Assembly (NCBI RefSeq): GCF_032854445.1
Contig: NC_088302.1
Coordinates: forward strand, 46,598,521 to 46,662,520
Direction: 5' to 3'
Source of the DNA: Liolophura sinensis
Lineage: Eukaryota; Mollusca; Polyplacophora; Chitonida; Chitonidae
DNA length: 64,000 nucleotides
Position numbers and translations under genes: made by a program. The notes beneath the pieces were generated by a model. That model was given only the letters and a program-made list of their open reading frames with translations, had not been told where the DNA came from and did not search any database. Numbering within the stretch: the stretch's first letter is position 1; every line of letters begins with the position of its first letter. Below are positions 30,400-41,369 of the stretch, piece by piece.

Positions 30400-31440
30400 G
30401 TTCATTTTTGGGAGGTGTAAAAAGCTCATCCCACACTGAATAATGTATGTATATATATGTGGAAACTGTAGCTGGTAAAGCCTTATTTTCTCTTTGAAAT
30501 CTGTTCCATGTGGGGAGTTAATTCTCAACATTTTAGTTACATTTTGTGTCTGTTGCGATCACCAGAAGTAAACGGTTTCTATACGGCACTAGTTTTATAT
30601 AACCAGTGTCTTATTAGGCGGTTATCCAAGAGCCGAAACACTGCAATTTGGCTTGTGCAGTTCATCAGTTAGATTTTTTTTACCATGCGTTCAATGATGT
30701 TCTGATTGTACACCCTACTTTTCCATGTTTGAAACTTTGCTAAAACGCAAGACTACCATTTTTCTCATAAGTGTTCAAAATTGATGATGGTGAAATATAA
30801 TCGGATTTGCCCAGTCTTGAAAAAATATTTACAATCGTGACATCATTGGAATGGGGGGCTCCAGCAGATTAATCCGGCAGTGGCGCTTATGCCATAGCAG
30901 TGGTCAGGATGTCGTCTGGGACGCGGCAAGTACGCTCGATGGACAGTTACAAAACTACAATCCGAGCTTATAAAGAGATTTGCGACAACTGCAGGCCGAA
31001 AAACAGAATTGATTTAAAGGTACGCACTCGCATAAACTTTTTTATTCAGTAATAAGCACGTTTGGAAGTAATTACCAACAACCGAACGTGTTACAGTAAG
31101 ATACTTTCAGTACGTCAAAATGACATTTTAGCTGATACGATCAAAAAAAGTACGTCTTTGTAAAGAAAGGCGGTTTGACAGAGTTGTTAAGAGTTATGAA
31201 ATGTAAAACCATATTCACTAAAATTAGCCCGTTTTATTTGTGGGGAGGGGAGGTCATTGTTAGGAGGAAGATTATGTACATATCTTTCAACGTAGCAAAA
31301 TCATAAGTTCTCATCACCATGTTGAGGTCAGTAGAAGATCTAAAATAATTCTGTTGTGGCCGCTGCAGGTGATGGAATAATTTAACAGTAAATAATGAAC
31401 TTATAGGGTATAACATAGAAATATTATATTAAACTGACAG
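30400..31440. other. Intergenic, nothing recognised
   Basis: The first part (to about 30780) is the diverged duplicate of 37130-37500 downstream of fox 2. The remainder is AT-rich with no coding signal. Confidence 0.6.
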
Positions 31441-31442
31441 GT

Positions 31443-32395
31443 TTGCGTGCATATGGCAGAAATCATGATTTTAGGGCCCCTGCCTTTCAGATACCTGAAC
31501 CGCTTGAGCCGGAATCGTCTTCAACTGGTCTTCAGCAGCTTACAGCACAACATGGGGTTTTGTTCTCTCCGGTGACAATGGAGCATATTGAAGGCTACTT
31601 TTACAGGATGTTGTACAGACCGAAGAACAAGTACAATGGTAAATTTTATGTCACAGTTCGAGAGGATTGCTACTTTGTCAGTTGTCTGGGAAAAGTGACC
31701 TGGATTGTTCAGAAACTAATAATTGGCAAGTTTATATTTTATGATATGTAAATGTTGAAAAATTTGAGTGATTAAATATAATTGAATTTCAAGTGACTAC
31801 AATGGCAGATGTAATTAAGTTTTTTTTCTAATCTGGAGAACTCCTCGGATAGTATGATTGCTTTATTTATTTGAGTAGTGTTGAACGCTGTATTGAAGAA
31901 CATTTCACTACAGAAAGCCAAAATCATCAGCGGTAAACCATTGTAATACTTGTCACACCTCCTGTCTTAAATCCACACCCAAAGCAGGGATTGTTGTGTT
32001 CAAACAGGCGACCTTATTGGTTAAGACCCTGACAGTTGAAGTGAACTAGAGTCTTTATACACCTAAGTGCTGAAATTCCCTGAAATGATGACGGCAACGA
32101 GTCATTTTATTTTGCAGGATCTCCAGTTAAGGCAGAGAAATTACCTTGCAAGAGGAAATTCTCTGGCAGAATGCTGGATGACCCAAGACCTGCCAAATAC
32201 AGGAACATGGGAGGATTTAATAATCACGCGAGAAAGATGAGGATTAACTACTGCTCCATTTCATCTGTAGATCTTGCCATGATGTATCTTTATCCTAGAG
32301 CAAGCTTGCAGGCTTCAGCTGCTGACCATGATTACCTCCCTTTGCCGCACACAGATAACTGGGTGGGCGCAGCATCTAGGGTAATTTTTTTTTAG
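31443..32395 (+). pseudogene. Unrecognised exon-like fragments
   Basis: There are two open stretches. One, at about 31460-31740, reads QIPEPLEPESSSTGLQQLTA and VTMEHIEGYFYRMLYRP. The other, at about 32118-32381, starts after TTTTGCAG, reads PVKAEKLPCKRKFSGRMLDD and NHARKMRINYCSI, and is followed by a possible donor AGG/GTAATT at 32381. The splice signals and protein-like composition suggest exons of a gene or a transposon ORF on the plus strand. I do not recognise the family and cannot place a start or stop. Confidence 0.35.
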
Positions 32396-32599
32396 AAATT
32401 ACTAGAATCTTTGAGTGAACTATCAGATCAGAAAGCCGTCTGCAACATGCTTTTGTCCAGTCCATTTGAATTTTAGATTAGATAATATTTAAATGTGCAG
32501 TAGGCAGTTGAAAAATTGATTTATTCCAGGTGCTGACATAACTGTTTAAGCACCATTTTTACAATGAAACATTTCTGCTGTTCTTGATAACCACCTCCC

Positions 32600-32820
32600 A
32601 GGCCAAGATTGTGGAATGTAATACAAGAAGTGCCAGAAAGACCTGGTATAGGGAGATGGCGTCTTGCAGTTTCGCGTTTTGGAGAGATCATCGAAATGAC
32701 AAGCCGCAGAAACAAGCAAAATTTGTGTGCCTCCTTTCTTACAAGACAGCAATGCACAGCAAAAGCAATGCTTCACGGAAACAGCATGAAGGCCATTTCT
32801 GAGTTTAAGAAAAAATTAGG
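32600..32820 (+). pseudogene. Unrecognised exon-like fragment
   Basis: It is open from an AG acceptor (CACCTCCCAG at 32602) to a possible donor at 32819 (TTAG/GTGTGA), reading EVPERPGIGRWRLAVSRFGE and AMLHGNSMKAISEFKKKLG. It may belong with the fragments at 31443-32395. The family is unknown. Confidence 0.3.
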
Positions 32821-32829
32821 TGTGAGAAC

Positions 32830-32970
32830 CCGTAGAGCGGGCTTATTTATTTGTGTTGATTTGCCTTACTTGACACCGACACCAGACGCCAGTATTATGG
32901 TCGGAGAAAACCGGGCAGAGGCCAATGGAAATCCACAACAATCCGCGGGTTGCTGGCGGACCTTCCTACT
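32830..32970 (-). repeat. SINE fragment
   Basis: The minus-strand sequence shows the SINE core (GTCCGCCAGCAACCCGCGGA, TTTCCATTGGCCTCTGCCCG, CCGACCATAATACTGGCG), diverged from the copy at 39645-39905. Confidence 0.6.
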
Positions 32971-33049
32971 GGTGCTTAATACTATACTAAGATTTATTCA
33001 AATAAGTACATTGTAAGCAGTCTGGTTTATATGGAGAGGAAACCTCACA

Positions 33050-33690
33050 GAGTTAAAGGGGTACTACCCCCATTTGCCAGGTACCTGACAAATCTCCTGA
33101 GGTAAAGCAGTAGTAAAACCATAAGAATCACTTGTGTAAGAAATGGAACCTCTAGGAGTGCATCCAATCACTGTTTTAAGGTGTTACGGTGTTTATAGGA
33201 GGACTAAGTTATACACTGTGCATCAACATGGGAAGGTTTGTTAATTGGGGTTTCTGTTGCGTCTAAAATGACCCCTGTGTTTCTAAAGTTCCTCTCAAAA
33301 TCATCAGTAATGAACTTATCTATTACCTCGGACGCTTTACCAACTGTGTGTCTGGAGAGAAAAAAGGAAAAGAAATCACAAAGCAACAGGATCAAAAGCA
33401 AGAAGCAAAATAACAAAAATTAAACCTCGAATTTAAATCAATATGAGAAGTTTTTGACTTGGATGAAAGAGTGCTTTATTCAGTACTAAATTCTGAGGAC
33501 AAGGAGATCATTTAATTTATTACTTGGAATTTAATTTAATAATTTATTATTTGGAATCCTATTTACAATCACTAAGTGGAAAAAAGGTATAAAAGTAATA
33601 CTTAGTATTGGATACTTATGTCCAATAAAATTTCTACAACCGCGTACCGAACAGTACTGAGGCATGCTTAAACAATGTTGGCAGTGGCTT
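33050..33690 (-). pseudogene. Decayed THAP/DDE_Tnp_4 transposase (Harbinger or ISL2EU-like)
   Basis: The minus strand at 33687-33610 encodes a THAP-like start, MPQYCSVRGCRNFIGHKYP, with the first two zinc Cys. About 200 bp on, 33400-33050 encodes a DDE_Tnp_4 piece: GKASEVIDKFITDDFERNF, then TGVILDATETPINKPSH with the first catalytic Asp, an in-frame TAG, then SSYKHRNTLKTVIGCTPRG and SYTSDSYG with the second Asp. The third acidic residue and most of the protein are missing. THAP plus DDE_Tnp_4 is typical of PIF/Harbinger and ISL2EU elements. Confidence 0.8.
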
Positions 33691-34374
33691 TCACGTCCAT
33701 TGAATTTCATGCACATCCGGCAACGCAATCAAGCGCGAACCACTGCTATGACACGAACGCCATCTAGCGAGAAAATTCGTAACTACCTGGTTAACATTTG
33801 TCGTCATGGTGTTGACACGTAATCCCTCTCAGACGTCTGTCTCACGGGCTGGTGGCAGGGCTTTGGGGAGAGAATGAGAAACACTTACTATTGCGATCAT
33901 CAAAACCCTGGCTTCCTGCTTTTTTGTTACCTGTTATTGGAGTACTTATGATAAAAAGATTGTGTATTAATTTTGCAATTTTTTCCTTGGGAAAGTCCGT
34001 TTATTGTACTTGATGAATGAAGATGAGTAAAATGGGTTGTTGTAGAAACTGCATGAATTTGTGAAGCAGTCTCATTAAAGACAGGTTTACGACCCGCTGT
34101 TTGACTTGTTAATACCTAGCAAGTATAAAGAGCGGTTACTACATCTGAGTTAAGACTTTTGAGGCATCACGTGATACCCATGATGACTACTCAGGTAATA
34201 AATGTTAGGCGATATACCCTAAGAGTCGCAGATTACAGTTTCATTTATGCAGACAAAAATGAATTATTGTACTCTCTATAAGAGCAAAGGTCAACCCACA
34301 GTGACTATTGGTAGAGTTATACTTTGACGAGGTAAACTAACCGGATTTCACCAATAATACGTTTGATATTGCGA

Positions 34375-34580
34375 GTTGGTTGGCCTAGTGTTAGGTACAG
34401 CGTTTTGGTTGCTCTAGTGATAAAGAAAACCGCGTGATGGTTGGCCTAGTGGTAGATACTGTGTTTTGGCTGGTATTCGCGATACAGATACTGTATGATG
34501 GTTGGCCTGGTGCAAGATACTTCATTTTGGCTGGTCTCGCTCGCTTTGCCGGTACCCTATGATAGCTGGCTTAGTGTAAC
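34375..34580 (+). repeat. Short tandem repeat, period about 62-64 bp
   Basis: GTTGGCCTAGTG-like units start at about 34377, 34439 and 34500, with a weaker TAGCTGGCTTAGTG at about 34563. Each is followed by ATACTGYRTTTTGGCTGGT-like sequence. Confidence 0.75.
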
Positions 34581-34599
34581 AGCGACATGACGACCCGCT

Positions 34600-35770
34600 G
34601 TGAATATAACTCAAAGAAGTTATAACCACTGGATGTTCCAAGGTGGTTGTAACAGTGCAGATATGTACACTGTATCAACCATTGTCCTCAAATAAATTCC
34701 ATTGTGAGAAAATTACTGTATTCCTAAATAAATCAATAAGAACAAACTCAATTAAGAACGGTGAAAACGATATCCCACTGGCCGTTTTGCGTCGCGTCGA
34801 TTGGGCTATAGTTTACACCTTTTATTCGAAAAGAAGTTGTATTTAACCTTTAATATGCATAATCCTATGCATAAGCTATATGCATCCCTATTTTGTGGCT
34901 GGACGTCAAATGCTCATATATTCCATCCTCTTCACTCAATCTGGCTGTGAACATGAATAGAACAATTATTAGTAGTTTCTGTTTGTTTTTATTTTCTGTT
35001 TTTTTTTCTCTGATAGATTCTACTATCTTGAAAAAATTACTTCGTGTTTAGAATGTTTGGTTACCACCAGTTATTACGCTTCAGCCGTTTCCCATATGTT
35101 CTGAGTTACCTGTCGTAGTTACCTGGTTAACACGTCATCAGGATGTTGACACGTGATTGCACTCAGAACACGTTTCTCACGGACAGGAAGAAACCAGGAT
35201 CTTTCGGTAGACTGCGAATAACACCAACGATGCATTTGTCACACAACTGTATACATGAATGTTTAATGACAAAGGGCTAGAATTGTTTTCCTAGTTAATA
35301 ATTAAGTCCAGAGTACAGAAAAAGTACTCATGATGTGATAGAATCATGAGGACACCACTCTTTACGGAGTTCCATTGAATATAAAATAAAACTGTTCAAC
35401 GCCCAGCACTATTTTGAATTTTAACATCATTCAAAAATTGATTATAGCTATACGCCACAAAAATATATTTAGATTTCACCAATCCACAAGTACAAGAACA
35501 ATCAGGTTTTAAGAAAACTCTCCTCGCCACACTACAGTGAGAAACGCCACATCTTAAAACTAAATTTCTTTTCTTAATTTAAGACTGTAATTGAACTTTT
35601 TTGCTGTTCTTGCAGTAATTGCTAATCACGTTTAATGATTAGTCAGAAAACAGCATTGTCAAGAGTGTTACAGGAGATAACTAAGGTGTGAGCAACGGGA
35701 GTCATTTACAGATAAACAAACCGTTTAGCGTGACACAACCAAGCAACCCAGAGGGCAGGCTGGTGTGCCA
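34600..35770. other. Intergenic, nothing recognised except a repeat copy near 35103-35190
   Basis: AT-rich, with no coding or RNA signal seen. Confidence 0.6.
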
Positions 35771-35776
35771 TACATT

Positions 35777-36060
35777 AATGACCTGTTCTGAGTAAGGCGG
35801 GAACACTTTACTGTTTGTAGTGTTAACCGTGTTACAGAGGGGAAACTGTGATCTACTGCAAACTGCGGCCTGGTCTTTATCAGCTCGCTTTAACATGACA
35901 TGTGAACTCTCCCTCAGACGAATTTCACTGGCAATTAGCCCCAAAAATACACCGTTGGCAGCTGGTATAAAACTTGTGTCGCTAAGGTAGAAGGTCAGAT
36001 CGCCTCAGCACCTTAGGTGAACACAGCGCAGAAAGTCTTAGTAGAAAAACTAGGAACATC
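35777..36060 (+). promoter_or_regulatory. Promoter of forkhead gene 2
   Basis: It is aligned along its length with 29050-29331. The TATA box is at 35966-35972 (TATAAAA). GAGTAAGGCGGGAACAC and GTGATCTACTGCAAACTGCG are preserved. Confidence 0.8.
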
Positions 36061-36978
36061 ATGACTTTGTACACCGACAACTTAGGGATCACCACAAAAA
36101 CTCCTGATTCAAATGAGATAACTTGTAAAGAGGAGAAAGAAAGTTGGACTGAATCAGATATAAAACCCTCTTGTTTACCGCAGGAAGATTTTGCCTGTAT
36201 CATCGACAAAGACACTGCTTGTGCCGAGATCGAAAAAGCCAAGAAGAATCCCGGAACAAAACCTGGCCTGTCTTATATCGCTCTCATCTCCATGGCTATT
36301 CAGAGTTCAGAGGAGAAACGATTGCTTCTGTCAGAAATCTATCAATGGATCTCAGAGAACTTCCCCTATTATCAGAGCAAAGACAAAAGTTGGAGAAATA
36401 GCGTCCGTCACAACCTTTCCCTGAATGAGTGCTTTGTGAAAAATGGGCGCAGTGAAAATGGCAAGGGTAACTACTGGTCCATTCACCTTGCAAACATCGA
36501 GGACTTCGAGCAGGGAGATTTCCGTAGGAGACATGCCCGTCGTCGAGTTCGAAAATGTGACGAAGAGTTCCGCAAACTGACATCGGCTTTGTGCTCCGAT
36601 TCCGATTCTCCACAATGTACCTCTGGGAGAGTCGCGGAAACGTCGACTACCTCTCAGTTTCATCCTCCCTGCAACGCCTCTGAACAAGGTTACGTTCCAA
36701 TGACAAGTATTGTCATGCCAACGCGCGAATTGATCGAAACCTTCGGCATAAACGCCATCTTGTCTAAAGAGGAGCAGCAGATATATTTTCAAAGACCTCA
36801 ACATGTTCAGAGTTCCCAATCCGGCCCATTGCAGTCAAGCCTGACCGCAGAAGCATTTTACTGCGGGTCACATCTGGTAACGTCATTTTCGCCTGTAAGG
36901 CAATCACTAGCTTCTGTCGACTCCTGTTTAGTGCCAGATTACTCTTATTCCAGTCTGATATACACTTCTAGTCAGTAG
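36061..36978 (+). CDS. foxQ2-like: FoxQ2-like forkhead transcription factor 2
   Basis: This is an intronless gene of 305 residues, clearly paralogous to 29332-30261. The forkhead domain (about 67-165) is nearly identical, with differences concentrated in the N-terminal region and the tail (for example SQFHPPCNASEQGYVPMTS). The end SLIYTSSQ is shared, but an earlier stop removes the last four residues. AATAAA lies at 37087-37092. The conserved domain and free tail suggest that both copies are or were under constraint on DNA binding. A shared promoter points to overlapping expression. Confidence 0.92.
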   Translation: MTLYTDNLGITTKTPDSNEITCKEEKESWTESDIKPSCLPQEDFACIIDKDTACAEIEKAKKNPGTKPGLSYIALISMAIQSSEEKRLLLSEIYQWISENFPYYQSKDKSWRNSVRHNLSLNECFVKNGRSENGKGNYWSIHLANIEDFEQGDFRRRHARRRVRKCDEEFRKLTSALCSDSDSPQCTSGRVAETSTTSQFHPPCNASEQGYVPMTSIVMPTRELIETFGINAILSKEEQQIYFQRPQHVQSSQSGPLQSSLTAEAFYCGSHLVTSFSPVRQSLASVDSCLVPDYSYSSLIYTSSQ

Positions 36979-37099
36979 AAATCCGTGTGAAGAACAATGT
37001 TGTTGTTGTTTTTTTGTGTTTGTTAGTTGTTTCTGCGTGATATTTCATTTCCCGCTTTATATTTCCATAATTTGTTTTCTATGTTAAATAAAATATTTG

Positions 37100-38480
37100 T
37101 CTGCTTTATATTATTACGTCAGTGTTGATTTTGGGTGCTGTAAAACGTTTCTGCCACAGTGTCTTAATACTGTGTGTTAAGGCGTACGTGAAAATTGTAG
37201 CTGGTAAAGCTTTATTTTCCTTTTGAAATCTGCTCCCTGTAGGCAGTTTATTCTCATCGGTCTAGTATTTTACGTCTGGATTACTAAAACTAGCCGTGCC
37301 CATACTGCACGAGTTTTAATTAACCAGTATCCCATTAGATGTACAGCCAACAATTGATAAGATAATTAGGATCTTGTGCATCAGTCTGATTCTTGTGATC
37401 ATTCGTTCAATCATCTTCTCATTTTACACCATATTTCCTCCTTTTTGAAAGTTTGCTAAAACGAGAGACTATCGTGGTTTCTCTGAGTGTTTAAATTTAT
37501 AAATACATGTAAGTAAGAGAGGAATCCATTAAGTATTTCGTTTTACCTGCGAAGACTTGACAGACTTCCTTAACGCAAGCCACAACAAAGCATCCAGAAC
37601 TGGATTTGAACATCCATAAAGGCTGTAAAACTATCAACAGTGGACGGAAGTTGGCGATCGCTTAAATAACTGAGGCTTGGAAAACCAAAGCGAATTGAAC
37701 AAAACATCCTGGTTTCGACATGTCATTAGTTACATTACCTTACACATGTTTATTCATTATTGGTATAACATGGCTCAAGAAGTTCCATCTTAGAAATCAT
37801 GTGCATGTGAAACCCGAAATGCCCGCCTTTGACGCAACCTATTGTTTACATAAACATTAATAGAACTACAATAAAACCAACCTTATGCCACTCGAGTTTT
37901 TTTACTGTATTTCTGTTTCATCGACTGTGCTGTCTTCATGCAATCACTTATTGTGCAAAATGTTTGTTTTGTAAACAGTTATTACGCGTTAAGCGTTTAC
38001 CATACGTCAAGAATTCGGAGTAACCTGTCGTAGTTGTTAACACGTCATCAGGGTGTTGACACGTTCCCGCCCAGACCAATATTCTCACGGCTGGGTTCAG
38101 AGGCCTTCGGCAGATGTGAATTACATTTAGGAGGTATAGCACCGTAAACTTACGGGGACATTTTCATACAAAGTTTCACGAAAATGACCTCGAGCTCATA
38201 TTTCTTTACGATGTATATATTAAGTATAAAACTTAAGTGCCCTTAGATCTCTTTTAACCTGTATTCCCTCATGCCACCCAACATAAAAGTACTGGTAACG
38301 TGATAAAATGACGGTGATAATTATCTCCACGTAATTCTATTTCGAATAAAATTTAAACGATAAGGTAAATCTTCCTAAAACCTAACCTTCCTAAAAAAAG
38401 ATGTCAAAGTCCTTTAGATTGCTATTTTTTGGTTTAATTTATGATCGTTATTGGAATTATTTACTTACTTATGCTATGTA
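37100..38480. other. Intergenic; inverted interspersed repeat at 38022-38100
   Basis: The first 400 bp are the duplicate of the region after fox 1. The rest is AT-rich without coding signal. Confidence 0.6.
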
Positions 38481-38483
38481 TGG

Positions 38484-38592
38484 TTGATTCCCCCGAGCTC
38501 TGCCCGATGTCCTCCCACCATAATGCTGACCGGCGTCGCAGAAGTGAAATATTCTTGAGCTCCGTGTAAAACACCAACGAAATACAAATAAA
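38484..38592 (+). repeat. SINE tail fragment
   Basis: The sequence CGAGCTCTGCCCGATGTCCT, GTGAAATATTCTTGAG, then a diverged TAAAACACCAACGAAAT tail matches the 3' half of the SINE at 39645-39905. Confidence 0.8.
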
Positions 38593-38729
38593 TATTTACT
38601 TATGTGATTGCAATGACATATCCAAGAGGCAACAGTATAACATTTCATTAAAGTGTGAACAACGAGAGCTAATTAGAGGTAAACAAACCATTTTACGTGA
38701 CAAAGTTAAACCCGGATGTGCGTGTGGAA

Positions 38730-38900
38730 TTCGTCTGGGCTAGATTTCACATGTCATATTAAAGCGAAGTGATAAAGACATGGCCGCAGTTTGCAATGTA
38801 TCACAGGTAACACCAAACACAGTACTGTATCCTTGCCTTTACTCAAGGGAGGTAATTAAGACTTGACACACCAGTCTGCCCTCTGGGTTGTTTGAATCAG
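38730..38900 (-). promoter_or_regulatory. Orphan fox promoter (minus strand), older copy
   Basis: The reverse complement matches the fox promoters (TTTAATATGACATGTGAA, TTGCAAACTGCG-like, CCTTTACTCAAGGGAGGT). No fox coding sequence lies to its left. It opens the diverged third copy of the duplicated block, which runs to about 41.3 kb. Confidence 0.7.
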
Positions 38901-39644
38901 CCACACAAACTTGTTTATTACCTTAATGGGTTGTTAACCTGTAGTTAGCTCCTTTTGTTCACACCGTAATTATCTCTTCTAATACTCTTGACACCGTTTT
39001 GTTATCTTTTTTTTTGATTCGTCAATGTCCACGTCATATAAAATAATTAAACAAAGATTCTTCCCATACAAGCACAAAACGCCGAGATGGACTTGAATAA
39101 CTGATTCAGTATTTAAAACATGTCATTATAAAAATATACTTTTTTGGCACAATTCGCAAAACATTCTGATTCACATTACATGGAATAGAATGATGTGCTC
39201 ACCATTTTATTATGTTAGACAGTACATATACGGAAGATTGTTATTTCAGCTTACACAAGGGACAAAATTCTATCGAAAATGCCATAACCAGTTTCACCTT
39301 AAAGAAATACAAATACGTGGCCATTTTCATGAAAATGTGTCTTCATAATGATTTCCTCATTAACATAAAAGTGGTTTCTGAGTGCAACTCACAGGAGACC
39401 GTTAGAACCGTGAGAATATTTGTCTGAGCGGGATCAAGTGTCAACACCCTGATGACGTGTTAACCAGACAGCTTCGACAGGTTACTCCGGCTTCTGGACA
39501 GATAGGAAACCCCTAACGCATAAAAACTGGCGACCAACAAGTATTCTAGACATCGAGTCATTACAGTAGGGCAGCCCAGTTGACTAGAAATACCCGTGAT
39601 AAATACCATAGTTTGTTTCTTTTAACTCGGGGAGAGGGGTGGGG

Positions 39645-39905
39645 GGGATGTTATGTGGTTCAGTTGGTTAGCGCGCTAGCGCAGCGTTATGACCCAGAAG
39701 CTTCTCACCAATGCGGTCGCTGTGAGTTCAACTCATGCTGGCTTCCTCTCCGGCCGTAAGTGGGAAGGTCTGGCAGCAGCCTGCGGATGGTCGTGGGTTT
39801 CCACCGGCTCTGCCCGGTTTCTTCCCACCATAATGCTGGCCGCCGTCGTACAAGTGAAATATTCTTGAGTACGGCGTAAAACACCAATCAAATAAATCAA
39901 TAAAA
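39645..39905 (+). repeat. Full-length tRNA-derived SINE
   Basis: The head has a pol III A-box-like TGGTTCAGTTGGTTAGCGCG (39655) and a B-box-like GTGAGTTCAACTC (39720). The conserved body follows, and then the tail GTGAAATATTCTTGAGTACG GCGTAAAACACC and (AATCAAAT)-type A-rich end. This tail is common in mollusc and brachiopod genomes and fits the MetaSINE type; that assignment is from memory of the family, not a search. Confidence 0.85.
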
Positions 39906-40636
39906 TTCTTTTAACTCGTCACCTATATTCAGCTCGCTTCAAAATCATTCATAATCACTAGGAAAATTTCCTTTGAGCTCCATATATTGATGTGCTGGAC
40001 GTGCATATTATTGTAAGGAAACGCAGTTAAAAATATGTCTATTTCATAATATTAAACTTCATCAGCTTTTTTCGCGAGAAAGACTTCATTCTCTTGGGTA
40101 TCGTCAAAAAGAGTTGGAATGCTGGATAATTGACGGATTCCAGTATACTTTGATGGAACGCTACACCAGTTACATTCGACACAGCCATCTTAGAAATTGT
40201 TTTCAAGTTTTAGAATAGCATAGCTTGAATAAATGAAATTAAGTTTATTTTTTGTAGCTCAGTATATGACCTCATGAGAGTAGTGCTTCAGATTTCAATG
40301 TTATGAACTTGTGTTATAAAAATATAGTATATTTGCGGAGATAATAGTGCAGCATTTGTTACTCTGTGGAATTTGTTCCAACTGCATGCTATCCTGCTGT
40401 TCTAATACAGTACACTTGAAATGCCCGGTATCCACCAAACCACTGGTTTTGTAAATAATCATGACGTGACCTGAGGCAGTGAGTTGTTGGTATGGAAAAA
40501 AGCGTCCACTTCCAAAATGGCTTAGAAAAGCAAGGTTCTCAAAGTCCCAAAGTGTAGTCAGTGTGCCATACCGTAAAGACATCCCCTGGCTAGGCGGGTA
40601 TACTTTACCCTATGAAAGGTTACCTGTTGATACAAA

Positions 40637-40795
40637 CATGTCTTCCTCTCCGGCCGTACGTGGGAGGATCTGCCAGCCCGGGTTTCCCCCGGGCTCTACC
40701 CGGTTTCCTCCCACCATAAGGCTAGCCGCCGTCGTATAAGTGAAATGATCTTGAGTACGGCGTAAAACACCAATCAAATAAATAAATAAATATAA
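40637..40795 (+). repeat. SINE, 5'-truncated copy
   Basis: It starts at CTTCCTCTCCGGCCGTACGT in the SINE body and runs through GTAAAACACCAATC to an (AATA)n end. The tRNA head is missing. Confidence 0.88.
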
Positions 40796-41369
40796 AAATG
40801 TGATGTACTAAGGTCAGATCTTCATCGGTTCACGTAAAGAACTTATGGTGGGAGGTGAAAAAACTATTTGCACAAACATTGTCTGGAATAGGTACCAAAT
40901 CACATGGCATTATGTTACGTCATGCTTTGTTTAAGCTGCTTCGTTAAGTGGTAAACGTTTATCTAAATCATTACTAAGTTGAGCATAGCTTGGAACTGAT
41001 TCCTACAGGTTATTAAGCGTAACTTTTATTGTTGTAATATGTACAACACTGTATATAATTTAAGGTTAAGAAACACATGCCACAGAAAAAAACATCCACA
41101 ACATCTTAAATCTGCACGATATGTAAGTCATTTTTGTTATTTTGCAGGAGAAAAAATACAACTTTGTGTCGATTGTTAGAAGTCAAAATGTAGAAGACAA
41201 AACATACTTGTTCATTTTGATGGCACGAATATTAAGATAGGACGGCGTGACAAGGTATTCAAGACGAGTGTGAATAATGACGGTTTCTTTTCCAGTGAGA
41301 TTTTCAAGGGATGATGATGTACATGGAGAAAATTTTAAAAGTTGCCGTATCATTAGATATACGGGATGT

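Noticed and set aside
39645..39740. A tRNA gene
   Set aside because: A- and B-box-like sequences are present but no cloverleaf can be drawn, and the SINE body and tail follow directly.
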